From Brasenia schreberi (taxonomy: Eukaryota; Streptophyta; Magnoliopsida; Nymphaeales; Cabombaceae), in assembly GCA_036023115.1 (NCBI GenBank), contig JAYKKT010000037.1, forward strand, positions 2,540,501 to 2,604,500: a stretch of 64,000 bases of DNA, written 5' to 3'. This document shows, piece after piece, positions 26,300 to 38,826 of the stretch. A model generated the notes under the pieces. It saw only the letters and a list, made by a program, of their open reading frames with translations, was not told where the DNA came from and made no database searches. Each line of letters opens with the position of its first letter. Positions within the stretch are counted from its first letter, which is position 1. Position numbers and translations under genes: made by a program.

Positions 26300-28037
26300 A
26301 TGATTGCTTTGCTTGTATGAGACAGATGTAATCAAATCAACCTTTTCTTTTCTAAATGGTCTCGGGATCGGGTTGTCTCCGCTCGGGGGTCCCCTCTCGT
26401 GCGGATTCTCTGCAAATTCCTCTCTTTTCTGTCTCCCACTACATCACATAATAAATAAAGGCGAAGATGATAGAGAGAGAAGCTAAGGGAGAGGCATGTG
26501 AGTACTTTTCTTATCTGATTCTCTTTTTTTGGCGTTTCTGTCTCTGTTTTTCGGTTTGTCTAAAGGTTATCTTCGAGCTTTTCCCTCGGCAAGAAATGGG
26601 TTGGGGTTTTTATGGGACTTTGAAGGAATAGATTTTCTATCTATTGAGTACTTTTCTTATCTGATTCTCTCTTTTTGGCGTTTCTGTCTCTGTTTTTCGT
26701 TTTGTCTGAAGGTTATCTTCGAGCTTTTTCCTCGGCAAGAAATGGGTTGGGTTTTTTATGGGACTTTGAAGGAATAGATTTTTTATCATCTTTCTTCGTA
26801 CCCTTTTGGGGTTATCTATTGATTTTGCAAATTCCCATTTGGTTTGTTTGGTTGGTAGGCATGCTTCAGTTGTTTAATGGGTAACATGAAAAAGATTGAG
26901 GCTGATATTGGATTTCTGAAATTTGGGTTTTGACTTTTTCTTAAGCATTCTTTCTGACTACTCTATTGATTTTTCGAATGCTAATTTGCTATTTCTTGAG
27001 ATTAATCATTGTTTGTTAGTAGCAGCCATTTGGAAGACTTGAAACGCATCGGATTCTTGATGGATCTTAAGATGATGTGGTTATAGAAAACAATTGTTTA
27101 TCTTGTCTTTCTTGAAGAAGACTTTGTTTTGCTTGAACTAAGAATTACATTATGAGGGGTTAGGTTCTGATTCTGATATCTTTCTGTAAGAAAAGTTGCT
27201 TGGTGTATCAATTTCTTTCCACCACTTTTTTCTGTCAGAAGCAAGGTTGCTGCATCGCAATTGTTAGAGGAAATGTTTCTCCAGTAATCTTTTGTGGACG
27301 TGATTTTGGAAGCAAATATTTTCTGAGATTTCTTGTTCTCTTATTTCCGTGCTGTCATATACGGCATTGTTGGTGACAACTTGTTGGAACCAGTTTCCGT
27401 TTTCCCTTTTGTTGGAGTCTGGAGACAACCTTGTTGACTTCCAAGTCTGCGAGCATTCACTTTTTCAAGCTTCAGATTTTGGGGAGTGGTAGAGAAAATG
27501 TTAAATAGTTGCTTTATGATTTTTTTTTATTTGGAAGGAGGGTCTTTTGGAAGTTATGTGTGTTGGAGTTTGAATCTTGTGGAAATTGTTGTTTGAAGCC
27601 AGTAATGATCTTCTGACTGCCTTCATTTGATTATTTTCTTCCTTTCTTGTAGGTAATGATGCTTCACTTGATTTCTTTTGTTTGATTCCCTGGTTCGTAG
27701 TATGTAGTTTGTAAAAAGGAAAATAAAGCCTTTATTATCATCTCTGATCCTTCTAAGCTATTGGTATTGATAGGATCTAAAGCTTTGAGTGTTTTATTTG
27801 CACTGATGTCTAATATATGCTTTCCTTCATGGATTTCGTTACATCTTGGGATCTGATGCATTGTGTTTTATATATGGCATGTAGCCAGTGCTTAAGGAGA
27901 CACTTGCAGTGTGATGATTTAAAGGGGATCATAATCAGGGCACAGTGTTTAGACTCAATATAATTATTCTCGGCTTTAGCTGTTCTTCTTTTATATTATG
28001 CTTTGTGGAATTGAATTTTCACGCAAGGAAAGTAATC
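26300..28037 (+). promoter_or_regulatory. Probable 5' leader and leader intron of the BELL gene
   Basis: No promoter can be pinned down, but features of a spliced leader are visible. A donor-like 'gcatgtgagtac' lies at 26495-26506, and acceptor-like sites at 27650 ('tttcttgtag') and 28027 ('ttttcacgcaag') lie before the ATG at 28038. The T-rich composition in between is intron-like. An in-frame upstream ATG at 27945 would add 31 hydrophobic residues; BELL proteins are not known for such an extension, so I treat it as untranslated or intronic. Exact leader exons need cDNA. Confidence 0.4.
26500..26785 (+). repeat. 146-bp tandem duplication in the BELL leader intron
   Basis: Unit 1 (26500-26645) and unit 2 (26646 to about 26785) both start 'gagtacttttcttatctgatt' and both contain 'ttatcttcgagctttt' and 'gggactttgaaggaatagatt'. 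Only a handful of differences are visible, so the duplication is fairly recent. It begins at the putative leader-intron donor (gtgagtac). Confidence 0.9.
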
Positions 28038-31000
28038 ATGGCATCATTCTTCTCCGGCTCAAGCAACCAAGGAGTAGTCATCCCTAATTTGTATCTGAAC
28101 GATACTAATAATGGTTTCTGTCCGGATTCACTTCAAAGCAACATGATGTTTATGAATTATTCAACTGCTACTACAAATCCAGAAAGCTTGGCGAGCCATC
28201 CCCAGTCACCACAGAACTACGCTGAGTTTCCTGTTGCTGGTGCTATGCTATCACAACATTCACCTGCTGAGACTTTGCGGGCAGGATTTTTCTCAAATTT
28301 ACTTGTGTCTCACCTTGGGAACAATGTTTCAAGTGCTTGGAAGGATGGTAAGATGTCAACACTACCAAGAAGTACTACTACCGAGAGTATGGGAGAGCAC
28401 ATAAGCAGTGGTGATGGTTTGGTCCAGAATGCTGTTAGAGCAAAAACTGATCTCAGCATGCAGATGCAGTTGGGCATTTTGCAGGATGGACAGAATTTGG
28501 AATTGCAGCAGCCTGGTGTTTCAGCGGTGCAAAGACAAGGACTATCTTTGAGCCTTGGCGCACAAGTTCCTTTCAAGTATCACAAGGGAAACCCTGATGT
28601 TTCATTTATTGAATCACAAAATTCAAACTTAGAGAACTGTCCTCACAAAATTCAAACCCTGATCTTTGAGCCAGCGGATGCCTTTGCTGGGGACAACGAC
28701 ATTATAAAAGATGGCTTCTTGAACAACTTTCAGCTTCCGACGATGATGAAACGAGTGTGCATGAATCCCCCTCCATACCATTTGTCGAGCCTTAACAACA
28801 CCATTCCAAGTTCCGAGTATCTTAAAGCAGCACATGAATTGCTTGATGAAGTTGTGAATGTCCGGGAAGCTTTGAAGCCTGAAACCAAAAAGAACCAAAG
28901 CATTTGGTCGTCTGCTGGAATCACTGGATCCAAGGAGGTAGAAACAGGAACAAGTGCCTCTGAAAACCGTACCTCTGTAGATGTGGCTCAGGAATCAACA
29001 ACAACCCCTTCTAGTGGGTTCTCTTCAACTGAAAGGCAGGAATTGCAGATTAGGCTGACACAACTGCTATCTATGCTGGATGAGGTGCTCTCTCTCTCAC
29101 ACACACACATACATGTCATGCCATTTTCGATCATTTAACTAATATTGTCCATTATTTTAGCTCCTAGTTGGTTGTTAGTCTTTTGTAGTCATGACAATCT
29201 TGGCAGCATTATTTTTGAACTAATAATGACCATCACTTTAGATCCCAGACTGGCTTCTATAGTTACAATGTGTTTGCTTCTCAAACAGGAGTCTTTATTT
29301 TCATGTCTATTTCTTCTAGCAATCTTAATGTCATAGTAGTTCTGTTTTTCTCTTGGTTACAAGGAGGCCATGGCCCAGGAGATAGACTCCTACAGGGAGA
29401 TGAGTATCCTGACAATAGGCCAACATAGAAGCGGCTAACACTCAGACGGTGTCATAGTAGTTCTTTGAACCAATCTTGTGCCGTATACTGCTTTTTCTTG
29501 TTTGATGGGTTGACACTGTGAAGCCTAAAACTGCGCCTGTTTCTTGCCACTGTTGTATGCACGCATAAAACTTTTGATGAGAAATACATCTTGCCTTTTG
29601 AACCATAGTTTTGGTTGGAATGGTAGCTTTCTAGGCACCAATTTCAATTTCCAAAGTAGAGGTCTTACGGAAGTAATGTTAAATGTCTAGCATGTCTTTG
29701 AAACAAGTGTATCCAGTGTTGTCTGACACGTATCGTATCGTGTATCGCTGGGCTCCACGATACGGGCGTATCGTATCGTATCGTACTTTAATATTAAAAT
29801 AATGTAAAAATTAATAAAAATTAGTAAAAAATCGAAAAAAATCGAAAAAAATCAGGAAAAAATCAGGAAATATCTAATAATTGCTTTAAATTCATATAAT
29901 GTAAGTTTAATACAGATTGAGCATTCAACATTGAACAATTGCATCCAAATTTACATATTTTGAATCCAAAAAATAAAATACAAACACAGTTTACACTACA
30001 GCTACATATAATGTTACATTTTATAAATTGTAATCAGGATCATTAACTAAATAATCTTCATCTTCTCCTTGTTGCAGATCCTCATCATCATCATCAACCA
30101 CGCCCACACCTTCTTCTTCAAAATCAAATTCTTCGTCTCCATAATGTTGTTGCGCTCCTTCCAAATTAATCCAGGCAACGTCTTCTTCGGTTAGGAGGGC
30201 ATTTTCTTCAGTGTCTTCCATAACCCAATCTTCTAATATATCAAAATTATCCAAACTTATTGGATCGAACTGACTTTCTTCTCTATTTACTTTTTTTAAT
30301 TGCCTACGACACAAACAAAGATAAACAATTAGTAAGTAATATTAACAATTAAAAACTGAAGTTAAACAATATTGAATTGAAAATTTGAAAGTAATAGTAA
30401 TACAACATTACCTTTCACGAAGGCGCATGTTACAACGAATATAAACCAAATCATTAAGCCTTTTGTGTTCCAACCTGTTGCGGTTTTTTGTATGGATGTG
30501 TTCAAAAACACTCCAATTTCTTTCACAACCTATTGCACTACAGGTTTGGCTTAAGACTCTGACTGCAAAATCTCTAAGGTTTGGACAATCACTTCCAAAC
30601 CTGTTCCACCAAACATCTGTAAAAAAATACAAACATTAGAGACATAATAATCCACAGTAATGTAAGATGCAACTTAAATATGAAAATAAAAAATTTAACT
30701 GGACGCATCGTAGTGCGATTGCGAATTGCAACAGGCAAACCCATCAAGTGAAGAGCATTATCATATATCTCCATCTCTCAATGTATCGCATCTGCTATGC
30801 TCTCATTAGGGACTAATCTGTTGATACAATCAATGATTCCTCGATTAACCTCATCGTCCCTTTTGAAGGTTGCTGAGTACCTGAATGATGGGTTTAGATA
30901 ATATGCTGCTGCATGAATAGGCTGATGCAATTGTTTATTCCATATACTATCAATTATTTTCCACACGGTCACATAATCTCTCTTTTTTCCATTAAAATTA

Positions 31001-34000
31001 TTTATGATGGCTTCTTTTGCCCTGTCCATGGCTTCATAAAGGTAGCCCATAGATGGTTTCTCCTCGCTATCAGCCAATCTCAAAACTTTCACTAAATGAC
31101 AAGTAATTTTCAATAATCTGACACATGCATTCCAAAATGAACTTCTAAAAACTGTTTCTGCAATCTCATTCAACTTTCTATTTCTTCTATTTTGAGGAAA
31201 CTCTACAAATTGTTACCACTCATTTGAGGAGAACATTCTCTTCAAAGCTTGCTTCTGTCTCACAATACTTTTTATAGATAAGAAGTTTATTGCGAACCGA
31301 GTTACAGCTCTGCAAAGAAGCTCTGCACCTTTTGTATATCTCCTCATCATACACAAAACAAAGGCATGGTTGTAAATGAATTTTGTAATATCTTGGCAAC
31401 ACTCAGTTGCTGCCTTTATTTCATTCATCTCACCAATGTCCTCGAGGATGAGATCTAAACAATGGGTTGCGCATGGTGTCTAGTAGAAAGTCCCATAAAT
31501 ATCAGCTAACTCCTTCCAGCTACTTTGTAGTTAGCTGCATTATCTGTAATCAATTGGACTTCGCCTATCGGTCCATCCATCTGCCATAATAGTGCATCCT
31601 GTTTTCTTTCATGATTGTCTCAAAGTCGAACAGTATTGCTGCACTTCAATTACGGTCTGATCTAATATCTTCCCTCTCAACTTCTGATAAGAGGGCCTCT
31701 TATATCTTGGACCAATGTTTGCAATTGCATCTGCCATTGCTTAAAAATGAAAACTGTTTGCTGCATTAAATGGAATGCATGCATCATAAAACCATCTTCT
31801 CACTACAAGGTTTGCTTGATTATGCAGTTGTTCTGAAGCCATAGCATCACGAATTCCTGGTTGAGCACCAGGTGTGTTGGAAGGAGGAAAGAATGAATGT
31901 ATGTAGAAGAAGAAGCTCTTCCTCTACTCCTTCCTGAACTTTCTCTTCTGCCACCTCCAAAGTCTTCAGCTGCAACCCTCTTTCCTCTAGTAGGTGCTCG
32001 TGAACTGCTACTACCCTTCTCTGTTCTAGCATATGAAGGCAAACTATCAGTGAATCCAAATCAGTGGCAGTAGCATCATCAGCTTCTTCATACATCTAAA
32101 AATCATTCTTTTGTTGTCTCCGTTCTTGTATGTTCTCAATCATCTGCAAGCATTGCCATTTAATACCTTCTGGCAAACTTCTAACTCTGCCTGTGCATGG
32201 AGCAACTTCTTTCCTGGTTCCTATTAGGTGGTGTTTCAACCTTGAAATTCCACCACTAACCACCTTTTCACAAAATAAGCATCTCATTTTTAACCTTGAA
32301 CCCTCAACTGGTATACCCCACTACCATGCCGGTTCATCAGACTTTGAATGAGAGTCTCTACCACCCCTTCCTGCCATCTCAATGGAGTACTTTAATTCAA
32401 ACAAAAACCTGAAAATAAAAGCATTTCGTAAATCCCCCAATCTTCAAATAACACTCAAATAGAGTGTCTCCCACTTCATGAATGCAATAAAAATCATATA
32501 CACACACTTAATAACTTCATATTTTATCATTAAAAAAAAACCGAAATAACACAAAAACAATAAATATAAAGGGAAAAAAATGGAAAAACATTAAAAATAT
32601 ACCAAAATCCGAGTTTGGAGGCTTGCATGGATACCGTAGGGCACGATTTTTGAGCTTTGAACACTAAGGAGGCGAAAAATGGCTCTTAGGGAGCTTGAGG
32701 AACCCAAGAGGAGAGAGAAAACCAGCAAAAAATCGTAGGTTTCAATCGACCAGGGACCAAGGGTTTCAAGGCGTATCGTGCGATACAGGCTGTATCGCAC
32801 GATACGGTGCGATACGCTGGGTTTCACAATACGATACGGTGCGATACAGATAACACTGAGTGTATCTGATTATTTGATCTTGAGTGAATTATTTCCACTC
32901 CCACACAATTAGTTTCTCCGAGCAAATGTATAATTTTCAGTGTTTGGTACGAGGACAAGTATCACTTGATGATTTAAACCAATTGTTTTATGCATTGTTG
33001 TTCTATGCGTATCGTATCATGTATCGTTTTGGTCCACGATACGACCCGTATCATAATTTAATATTAAAAAAATAGTAAAAAATAAAATAAAAATAGAAAA
33101 AAATGATAATTGCAAAGAATTCATGTAATGCAAAAATTTAGTACATATTCATCATCCACCATTCAATAATTGAAAAAGGAATTACATATTTTGAAGCAGA
33201 ACATGACATCCTTAAAAAAAAAAAAAACTTTCACAATTGAGAAAATACAATTACACATTGTAATCAGGATCATCAAGCAAATAATGTTCATCTTCTCCTT
33301 GTTTAATATCCTTACCACCTTCTACTTCAAAATCATCATCCCGTTGATGATATTGTTGCTATGTTCCTTCCAAATTAATTCATGCAATGTCTTCTTCAAT
33401 TAGGAGTGCATTTGCTTCATTATCTTCCCTAATCCACTCCTCTAATATATAACATTATCCAAACTTATTGGATCAAATTGGTTTTCTTTCAAATTTAACT
33501 TTTTAATTGCTTGCAAGAAAGAAAGATAAGTAATTAGTAAATAATATTAACAATTTAAGTAAAATAAATATTGAATTGAATATTTAAGTAGTAACTAATA
33601 CGAGATTACCTCTATCAGAGTCACATGTTACAACGGATGAAAACTAAGTCATTTAGCCGCTTATGTTTCAATCTGTTACGCTTTTTTGTGTGAATGTGTT
33701 CAAAGACACTCAAATTACTTTCACAACATGTTGCATTATAGGTTTGACTCATAACTCTTACTGCAAAATCTCTAATGTTTGGGAAATCATATCCAAACCT
33801 ATTCCACCAAACATAAGATAGAAGAAGACAAACATTATGGACTTAATCTACAATAAATATAAGATTTAAAAAACTTAAATATTAAGATAAACAGTTTACC
33901 TAAATGCATATTGGTGCGGTTGTGAATGGCTACATGCAAGCCCATTAAGTGAAGAGCATTATCGTAGATCTCCATCTCTCGATGTATAGCATATGATCTA

Positions 34001-37000
34001 CTCTCATCAAGGATCAATCCATCTATACAATCAGTGATACCTTGGTTTACCTCACCGTGTCTTTTAAAGCTTGCAGAATACTTTAATGTTGAGTTTAGGT
34101 AATAAGTTGTTCATGAATAGGCTTATGCAATTGTTTGTTCAATTTGTTATCTATAATGTTCCACACGGACACATAATCCCTCTTTTTTCATTGAAATTGC
34201 TTCTAATGGCTTCTTTTGTCATATCCATGGCTTCATAAATATAGCCCCATAATGGTTTTTCCTCGCTGTCAGTCAATTTCAAAACTTTCACTAAAAGACG
34301 TGTAATCTTCAATAGTCTAACACATGAGCTCCAAAATATACTCCTAAAGAGTGTCTCTTAATCTCATTCAACTTTCTAGTTCTATTTTGAGGCAACTCTG
34401 CAATTGTTGTCACTCATTTGAGGAGAACATTCTCTTCAAGGCTTGTTTTTGTTTCATAATGCTATGTATAGATATGAAATTAGTTGCAAACTGAGTTGTA
34501 GCTATATGAGTGAGCTTTGCATCATTTGTATATCTACTCATCATATAAAATACAAAAGCATGATTATAGATAAATTTGGTGATATCTTAGTAACAATCAT
34601 TTGTTGCCTTTATCTCATCCATCTCACCAATATCCTTAAGGATGAGATCTAAATAATGGGTTGCATGTGGTGTCTAATAGAAAGTCCCAGAAGTATACGC
34701 TAACTCCTTCTCAGTTGATTTATAGTTAACTGCATTATTTGTAAGTAATTGGACTACATTCTCTAACCCAACCTCGGATATTATCGTATCAAACTCTTGC
34801 CTTAGGACCTCTGCATTATGCTTCTCCTCTGACATATCTAGGGATCTTAAAAATATAAGTCCTTTAGGATAATAGATAAGAAAGTTTAATAAAGTTCTTC
34901 CTCGTTTATCTGTCCATTCGCCTGCCATAATAGTACATCTCTCTCCTTTTATGAGTCTCTCAAGTGGAACAATATTCCTGAACTTCAATAAGAGTCTTAT
35001 CTAATAGTTTTTCTCTTAACTTTTGATAAGAGTGCATCTTATACCCCAGACCAATGTTAGCAATTGCATCATCATTGCTTGAAAATAAAAATTATTTGCT
35101 GCATTAAATAAAATACATACATCATAAAACCATATACTCACTATTCTAAGTTGAGCACCATGTGTAGTAATAGGAGGAAAAAAGAATAAGCTCTTCCTCT
35201 GCTCCTTTTCTTCTACTATTTTCACTTGCAACTTCTTTAACAACCCTCTTTCCCCTGATTGGTGGTCGAGAACTACTACTACCAACATATGTCCTACTCC
35301 TACCATCAGAAAGAATACTATCGTCCAATCCAACAACATCATCATCTTCCTTAAACATCTCTAAATCATTTTTTTTGTCTCCTTTAAAATATGCTCTTAA
35401 TCATATGTATGTAGACATTGTCATGGCTTTTGGCAATTTCTTGGCTTTGCCTGTGCAAGGAGCAACTTCTTTCCTAATCCCTACTATGTGATGTTTTATT
35501 CATGAAATTCCACTACTAACCACATTCTCACAAAACAAACATTTTATCTTTAATCTGTTTTCCTCAACTGGTTTACCCCACTGCCATGCCAGATCATCAG
35601 ACCGAGATTGGGAGTCTTTAAAACCCCTTCCTCCCATCTCAATTGAACACTTCAATCTAATAAAAAACCTGAAAATAAAAGCACTTCATAAATCCTCAAT
35701 CTTCACTTAACACTCAAATAGAGTGTCTATCACTTCACGAATACAATAAAAATCATATCCACACACTTCATAACTTCATATATTGTCATACAAAAAATAA
35801 CAAATAAAAAAATTTTGAAAAATTAAAAAAGTATAACGGAGGTTGGGAGCCTTGCACTGACGCCGCGGAGAACCTTGGGAGCCTTGAACGCTTTGACAGT
35901 GTTGGGAGCCACCAGATAGCATCTTGAGAGCTTTAAACAAACGCCAGAAACCATAGAAATGCGGGTTTTTGTTAGGTCTCTGGCTGTACCATTTGTATTG
36001 TACAATATGGGCGATACAACCTGATAAGTTACACATTGTGATACACTATAGTGTATCATATCATGAAGCTCCACGATATGATACGTTACGGATAACACTG
36101 GTTTTAGGACTTCCTCATTCTTTTGTTGTCTTATATGTTTTGCTTTGAGATTGCTCTCACACTTGGTTTGCAGTTGAAAATGCAAAATGTAAAAGAATAT
36201 TTATGAAATCAAACCGCTTGGGCAACAATTTATGCTGAAATTGGATTCATATATTATTTGCCAACGGACTTCTACTTCATTAAACAGCTAACTAGAGTTT
36301 ACACCTCTACTATTTTTAGTTCCACACTCTAAGATGTCTCGGTAATTTTGGAAATGTACTGACCTTTCTGGGGTAGGCTGGTATCTTGCCATGATAAGTT
36401 GGCAAAATTGTTTTGCATCAAAATAATGCACCTTGTGAGTATATAGCAAGACAAGAACTTAAAAAACGCAGAGTGCTTATATTTGCATATTGATGTAGTG
36501 AAGGATCTCGTCTTACACCACTAATTAACTGCATGCTCTGCACTTAAGACCACTCATTGGTATGACTTTATTTTTGTGTAATATTGAACTCAGAAGTACG
36601 GCAAGAGTGCTGTCATCTTATGCAAGGACTTAGGACCGAATCAGCCGGGGGGGTCCCTAGGCATTAGTTTGACAAGACCAAAGTTCTTTTACTTATTTCA
36701 GCTTTCCAGATGATGAGATCTATATCGTCCATACATGCTCCATCAGCAGTTCCTGGATCTTTTACCCTCTTCATGTTTTTATTACTGGAAGATGACAGCT
36801 GACATATAAATGATGTCATAGTGCTGTATTTTTTTAGTAAATGCTTCCTTTTGTATTTGTAAGAATTTTAGATTCTAATTCTGGGCTAGGGACTTTATAG
36901 ACATTTACCAAAATTTGTGTCTGTCAAATTGGCTTTCCAATTGTTTAGTGCTAAAGCTAGAGGGCTGAAAGTGGCACCTGTTTTCAGCTGGACATTTCAT

Positions 37001-38729
37001 CCTCCTATCTCTTTTGCCTGCTTAGTTGGGTTTTGAGTTGTCTGTGGTCGTTACCTTCTTCATCACACTACTATTTCTGGGCCTGCTGCTGTAAAGCTGT
37101 AGTTGGACAAAAGTTTTACCAGAATCCAATTGATCTTGTTAAGGTGTTTGTAGTTTGTACAACTGTTTTTCTCTTTAATTGTACTCTGCTTACACCCGGC
37201 CTACAAATTCGAGTTGTGACAACACCATTCTTTTTCTTTGATGTTGAAGAAATTTGTTGACCCTTGGGATTTTGATGTGGTGTCTAACAATTTGGCAATA
37301 TTTGTATGTCTTTCATGTACTGGAATGGGTCTTGCATATTAATATTCGTGACCATTGACATTAAAAGTTTTATATACATTATGGTCATCGTCGACTGTGG
37401 GTTGACTTCCAGAAGCCCATGTCACATGTTTCTTTTACATGTGGAAAACTTTCACAGAACTATTCTAAAGTGTAATTAGTTTCTGTGCGGGAATATAACC
37501 TGGTGTGTATTCTGATTAACTTATCTGTCTTGATTATATATCCTAAGTGGCTTTGAGCTCTGAACCTGTCTTGCATAACTAATCAATAGTTATTGCTTTT
37601 TGATAGTAAGGACAAAGTTTAGTTTTATAGGTTGACAGAAGATACAAGCAATATCACCATCAAATGCAAATAGTTGTTACATCATTTGATGTAATTGTTG
37701 GATGTGGTGCTGCTAAGACATACACTGCTCTGGCCCTTCAAACTATATCAAGGCACTTCCGCTGTTTGCGAGATGCAATAAGTGGCCAACTGTTGTCCAC
37801 TAGAAAGAGTCTCGGTGAAGAGGATGCAGTGAATGCCAAGAACAGCAGCATTTCTCGGCTTCACTTTGTTGATCAGGAGCTTAGGCAACAGGGGGCTCTG
37901 CAGCAGCTTGGAATGATTCAACAACATGCTTGGAGACCACAGAGAGGCTTGCCCGAAAGTTCTGTCACGATTCTTCGTGCTTGGCTTTTTGAACACTTCC
38001 TTCATCCGTAAGATTGCTTTTTGTTGCCTGTTTTTCCTTTGCTGACGTGTTAGACCTGTTATCTTTGGTTTAGACCTGTTATCTTTGGTCTAACATCTCC
38101 CTTTTAAACCGTCCATGCCAGTTATCCAAAAGACTCGGATAAACTAATGCTGGCACGGCAAACAGGCTTGAGTAGAAGCCAGGTTCTCTCTCTCTCTCTC
38201 TCTCTCTACTTTGATGATAAATGTCTCTATTTAGGTCTCCAACTGGTTCATAAATGCTCGTGTGAGACTGTGGAAGCCAATGGTCGAGGAGATGCATAAA
38301 GAAGAAATTGGAGAGACTCAGCTTGATTCTATTTCTTCATCTGAATATGTAGCTAAAGAGGGTCATTCAACCCATGATTTGGAGGAACGAGAGTTGCAGG
38401 GTAACAGAAATATAACTGCAGGCAAGAATAGTACCTGCCAAAACAATAGTTCAACATCAAATTCTGTCCCTGACGGAGACATACCGAAGACATGTGAATT
38501 CGGTAATAGTTCACATGTTATTGATGACAACAGCATTTATGGTGGTGACAGGTACATTTCATTTGAAATGGCAGGCATGGAGAGGTTTGGGAATGATAAT
38601 TATGCTGCAAAGATGCATGCAAGTGCTGGTGTTTCTCTCACTTTGGGTTTGCAGCATTGTGATGGTGGTGGGTTATCGGTGCCTAGCGAACGGCAAAGTT
38701 TCATGACGATGGGTGGAGAAGATGTCTAA
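28038..38729 (+). CDS. BEL1-like (BELL/TALE) homeodomain transcription factor
   Basis: Four coding exons splice in frame: 28038-29084, 37631-38007, 38122-38182 and 38235-38729, all with GT-AG ends, giving 659 residues. Residues 167-174 are RQGLSLSLG, a conserved N-terminal BELL motif. The SKY-type box starts at [18 protein letters not shown] (258-275). The BELL domain runs about 336-400 ([10 protein letters not shown] across the first splice, then [19 protein letters not shown]). The TALE homeodomain is about 450-512, with the extra PYP of the three-residue loop (FLHPYPKDSDK) and recognition helix [24 protein letters not shown] motif lies near the C-terminus (628-634). Family members bind DNA in the nucleus as heterodimers with KNOX proteins and control meristem and organ patterning. 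The member cannot be fixed; the C-terminal motif suggests the BLH1/BLH2-like branch. The frame is intact, so it is probably functional. ATG at 28038 was chosen because it begins the BELL-like MASFFSGSS. Confidence 0.95.
29329..29464 (+). mobile_element. Small insertion of about 106 bp flanked by a 15-bp direct repeat
   Basis: The sequence 'tgtcatagtagttct' occurs at 29329-29343 and at 29450-29464 in the BELL intron. The intervening DNA is GC-richer than the intron and starts 'gtttttctcttgg'. The pattern fits a short retroposed insert with a target-site duplication, but I do not recognise the insert. Confidence 0.4.
29714..32858 (-). mobile_element. hAT-1: hAT-superfamily DNA transposon with target-site duplication
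   Basis: The element is 3145 bp. Its ends are inverted repeats (left CAGTGTTGTCTG; right, read inwards on the minus strand, CAGTGTTATCTG). It is flanked by a perfect 8-bp target-site duplication AGTGTATC at 29706-29713 and 32859-32866, the hAT length. Many GTATCG/CGATAC words are packed inside both ends (29735-29795 and 32770-32855), typical of subterminal transposase-binding repeats. The minus strand encodes a broken BED-finger transposase. Confidence 0.95.
30021..32380 (-). pseudogene. hAT-1 transposase remnant
   Basis: Minus-strand pieces occur in hAT order. A BED zinc finger (32287-32190: [20 protein letters not shown]) is preceded in frame by DEPAW-like residues; an in-frame stop follows at about 32096. 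A Ser/Arg-rich linker is at 32042-31803. The DUF659-like middle is mostly lost around 31560-31620. The catalytic-core C-terminal half is at 31173-30778 ([22 protein letters not shown]). The dimerisation region is at 30632-30408 ([20 protein letters not shown], then [19 protein letters not shown]). The acidic tail is at 30314-30021. The last pieces may be normal exons separated by short introns, but the stop and the missing middle show that the gene is dead. Confidence 0.88.
32993..36100 (-). mobile_element. hAT-2: second, related hAT element in the same intron
   Basis: The element is 3108 bp, in the same orientation and family as hAT-1. Its left end is CATTGTTGTTCTATGCGTA and its right end, read inwards, is CAGTGTTATCCGTAACG. 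Flanks are GTTTTATG (32985-32992) and GTTTTAGG (36101-36108), an 8-bp target-site duplication with one mismatch. It begins only 126 bp after the right target-site duplication of hAT-1. Two independent insertions, each with its own duplication, explain the arrangement better than a tandem duplication. Confidence 0.92.
33260..35640 (-). pseudogene. hAT-2 transposase remnant
   Basis: It is homologous piece by piece to hAT-1. It retains the DUF659 part that hAT-1 lost (34988-34674: [20 protein letters not shown], then [16 protein letters not shown]). The linker (35358-35146: [14 protein letters not shown]) and the segment [21 protein letters not shown] (33970-33900) also remain. The dimerisation region (33790-33610) is broken. 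The BED finger region near 35560-35460 is shifted by frameshifts. Together the two copies show the full family architecture, but neither has an intact frame. Confidence 0.85.
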
Positions 38730-38826
38730 AATCCAGCTTTGTTATCACAGGCGCTGCAAGTTATGAGTACATGAATCTGGAGAACGGAAGACATAGGTTC
38801 CATCCCTCGCATGACTTTGCGGCTTG

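Larger units (their letters stand above)
29085..37630 (+). other. Transposon-filled first coding intron of the BELL gene
   Basis: The intron is 8.5 kb with donor 'GAGgtgctc' and acceptor 'tttatagGTTGAC', and interrupts the BELL domain. About 6.25 kb of it is two hAT elements (29714-32858 and 32993-36100). The rest is T-rich intron sequence without other recognisable genes. The reading phase across the intron is 0 and the joined protein ([16 protein letters not shown]) is canonical. Confidence 0.85.

Noticed and set aside
29714..36108. The two hAT elements as a simple tandem duplication
   Set aside because: Each element has its own, different 8-bp target-site duplication, so two insertions are the better reading.
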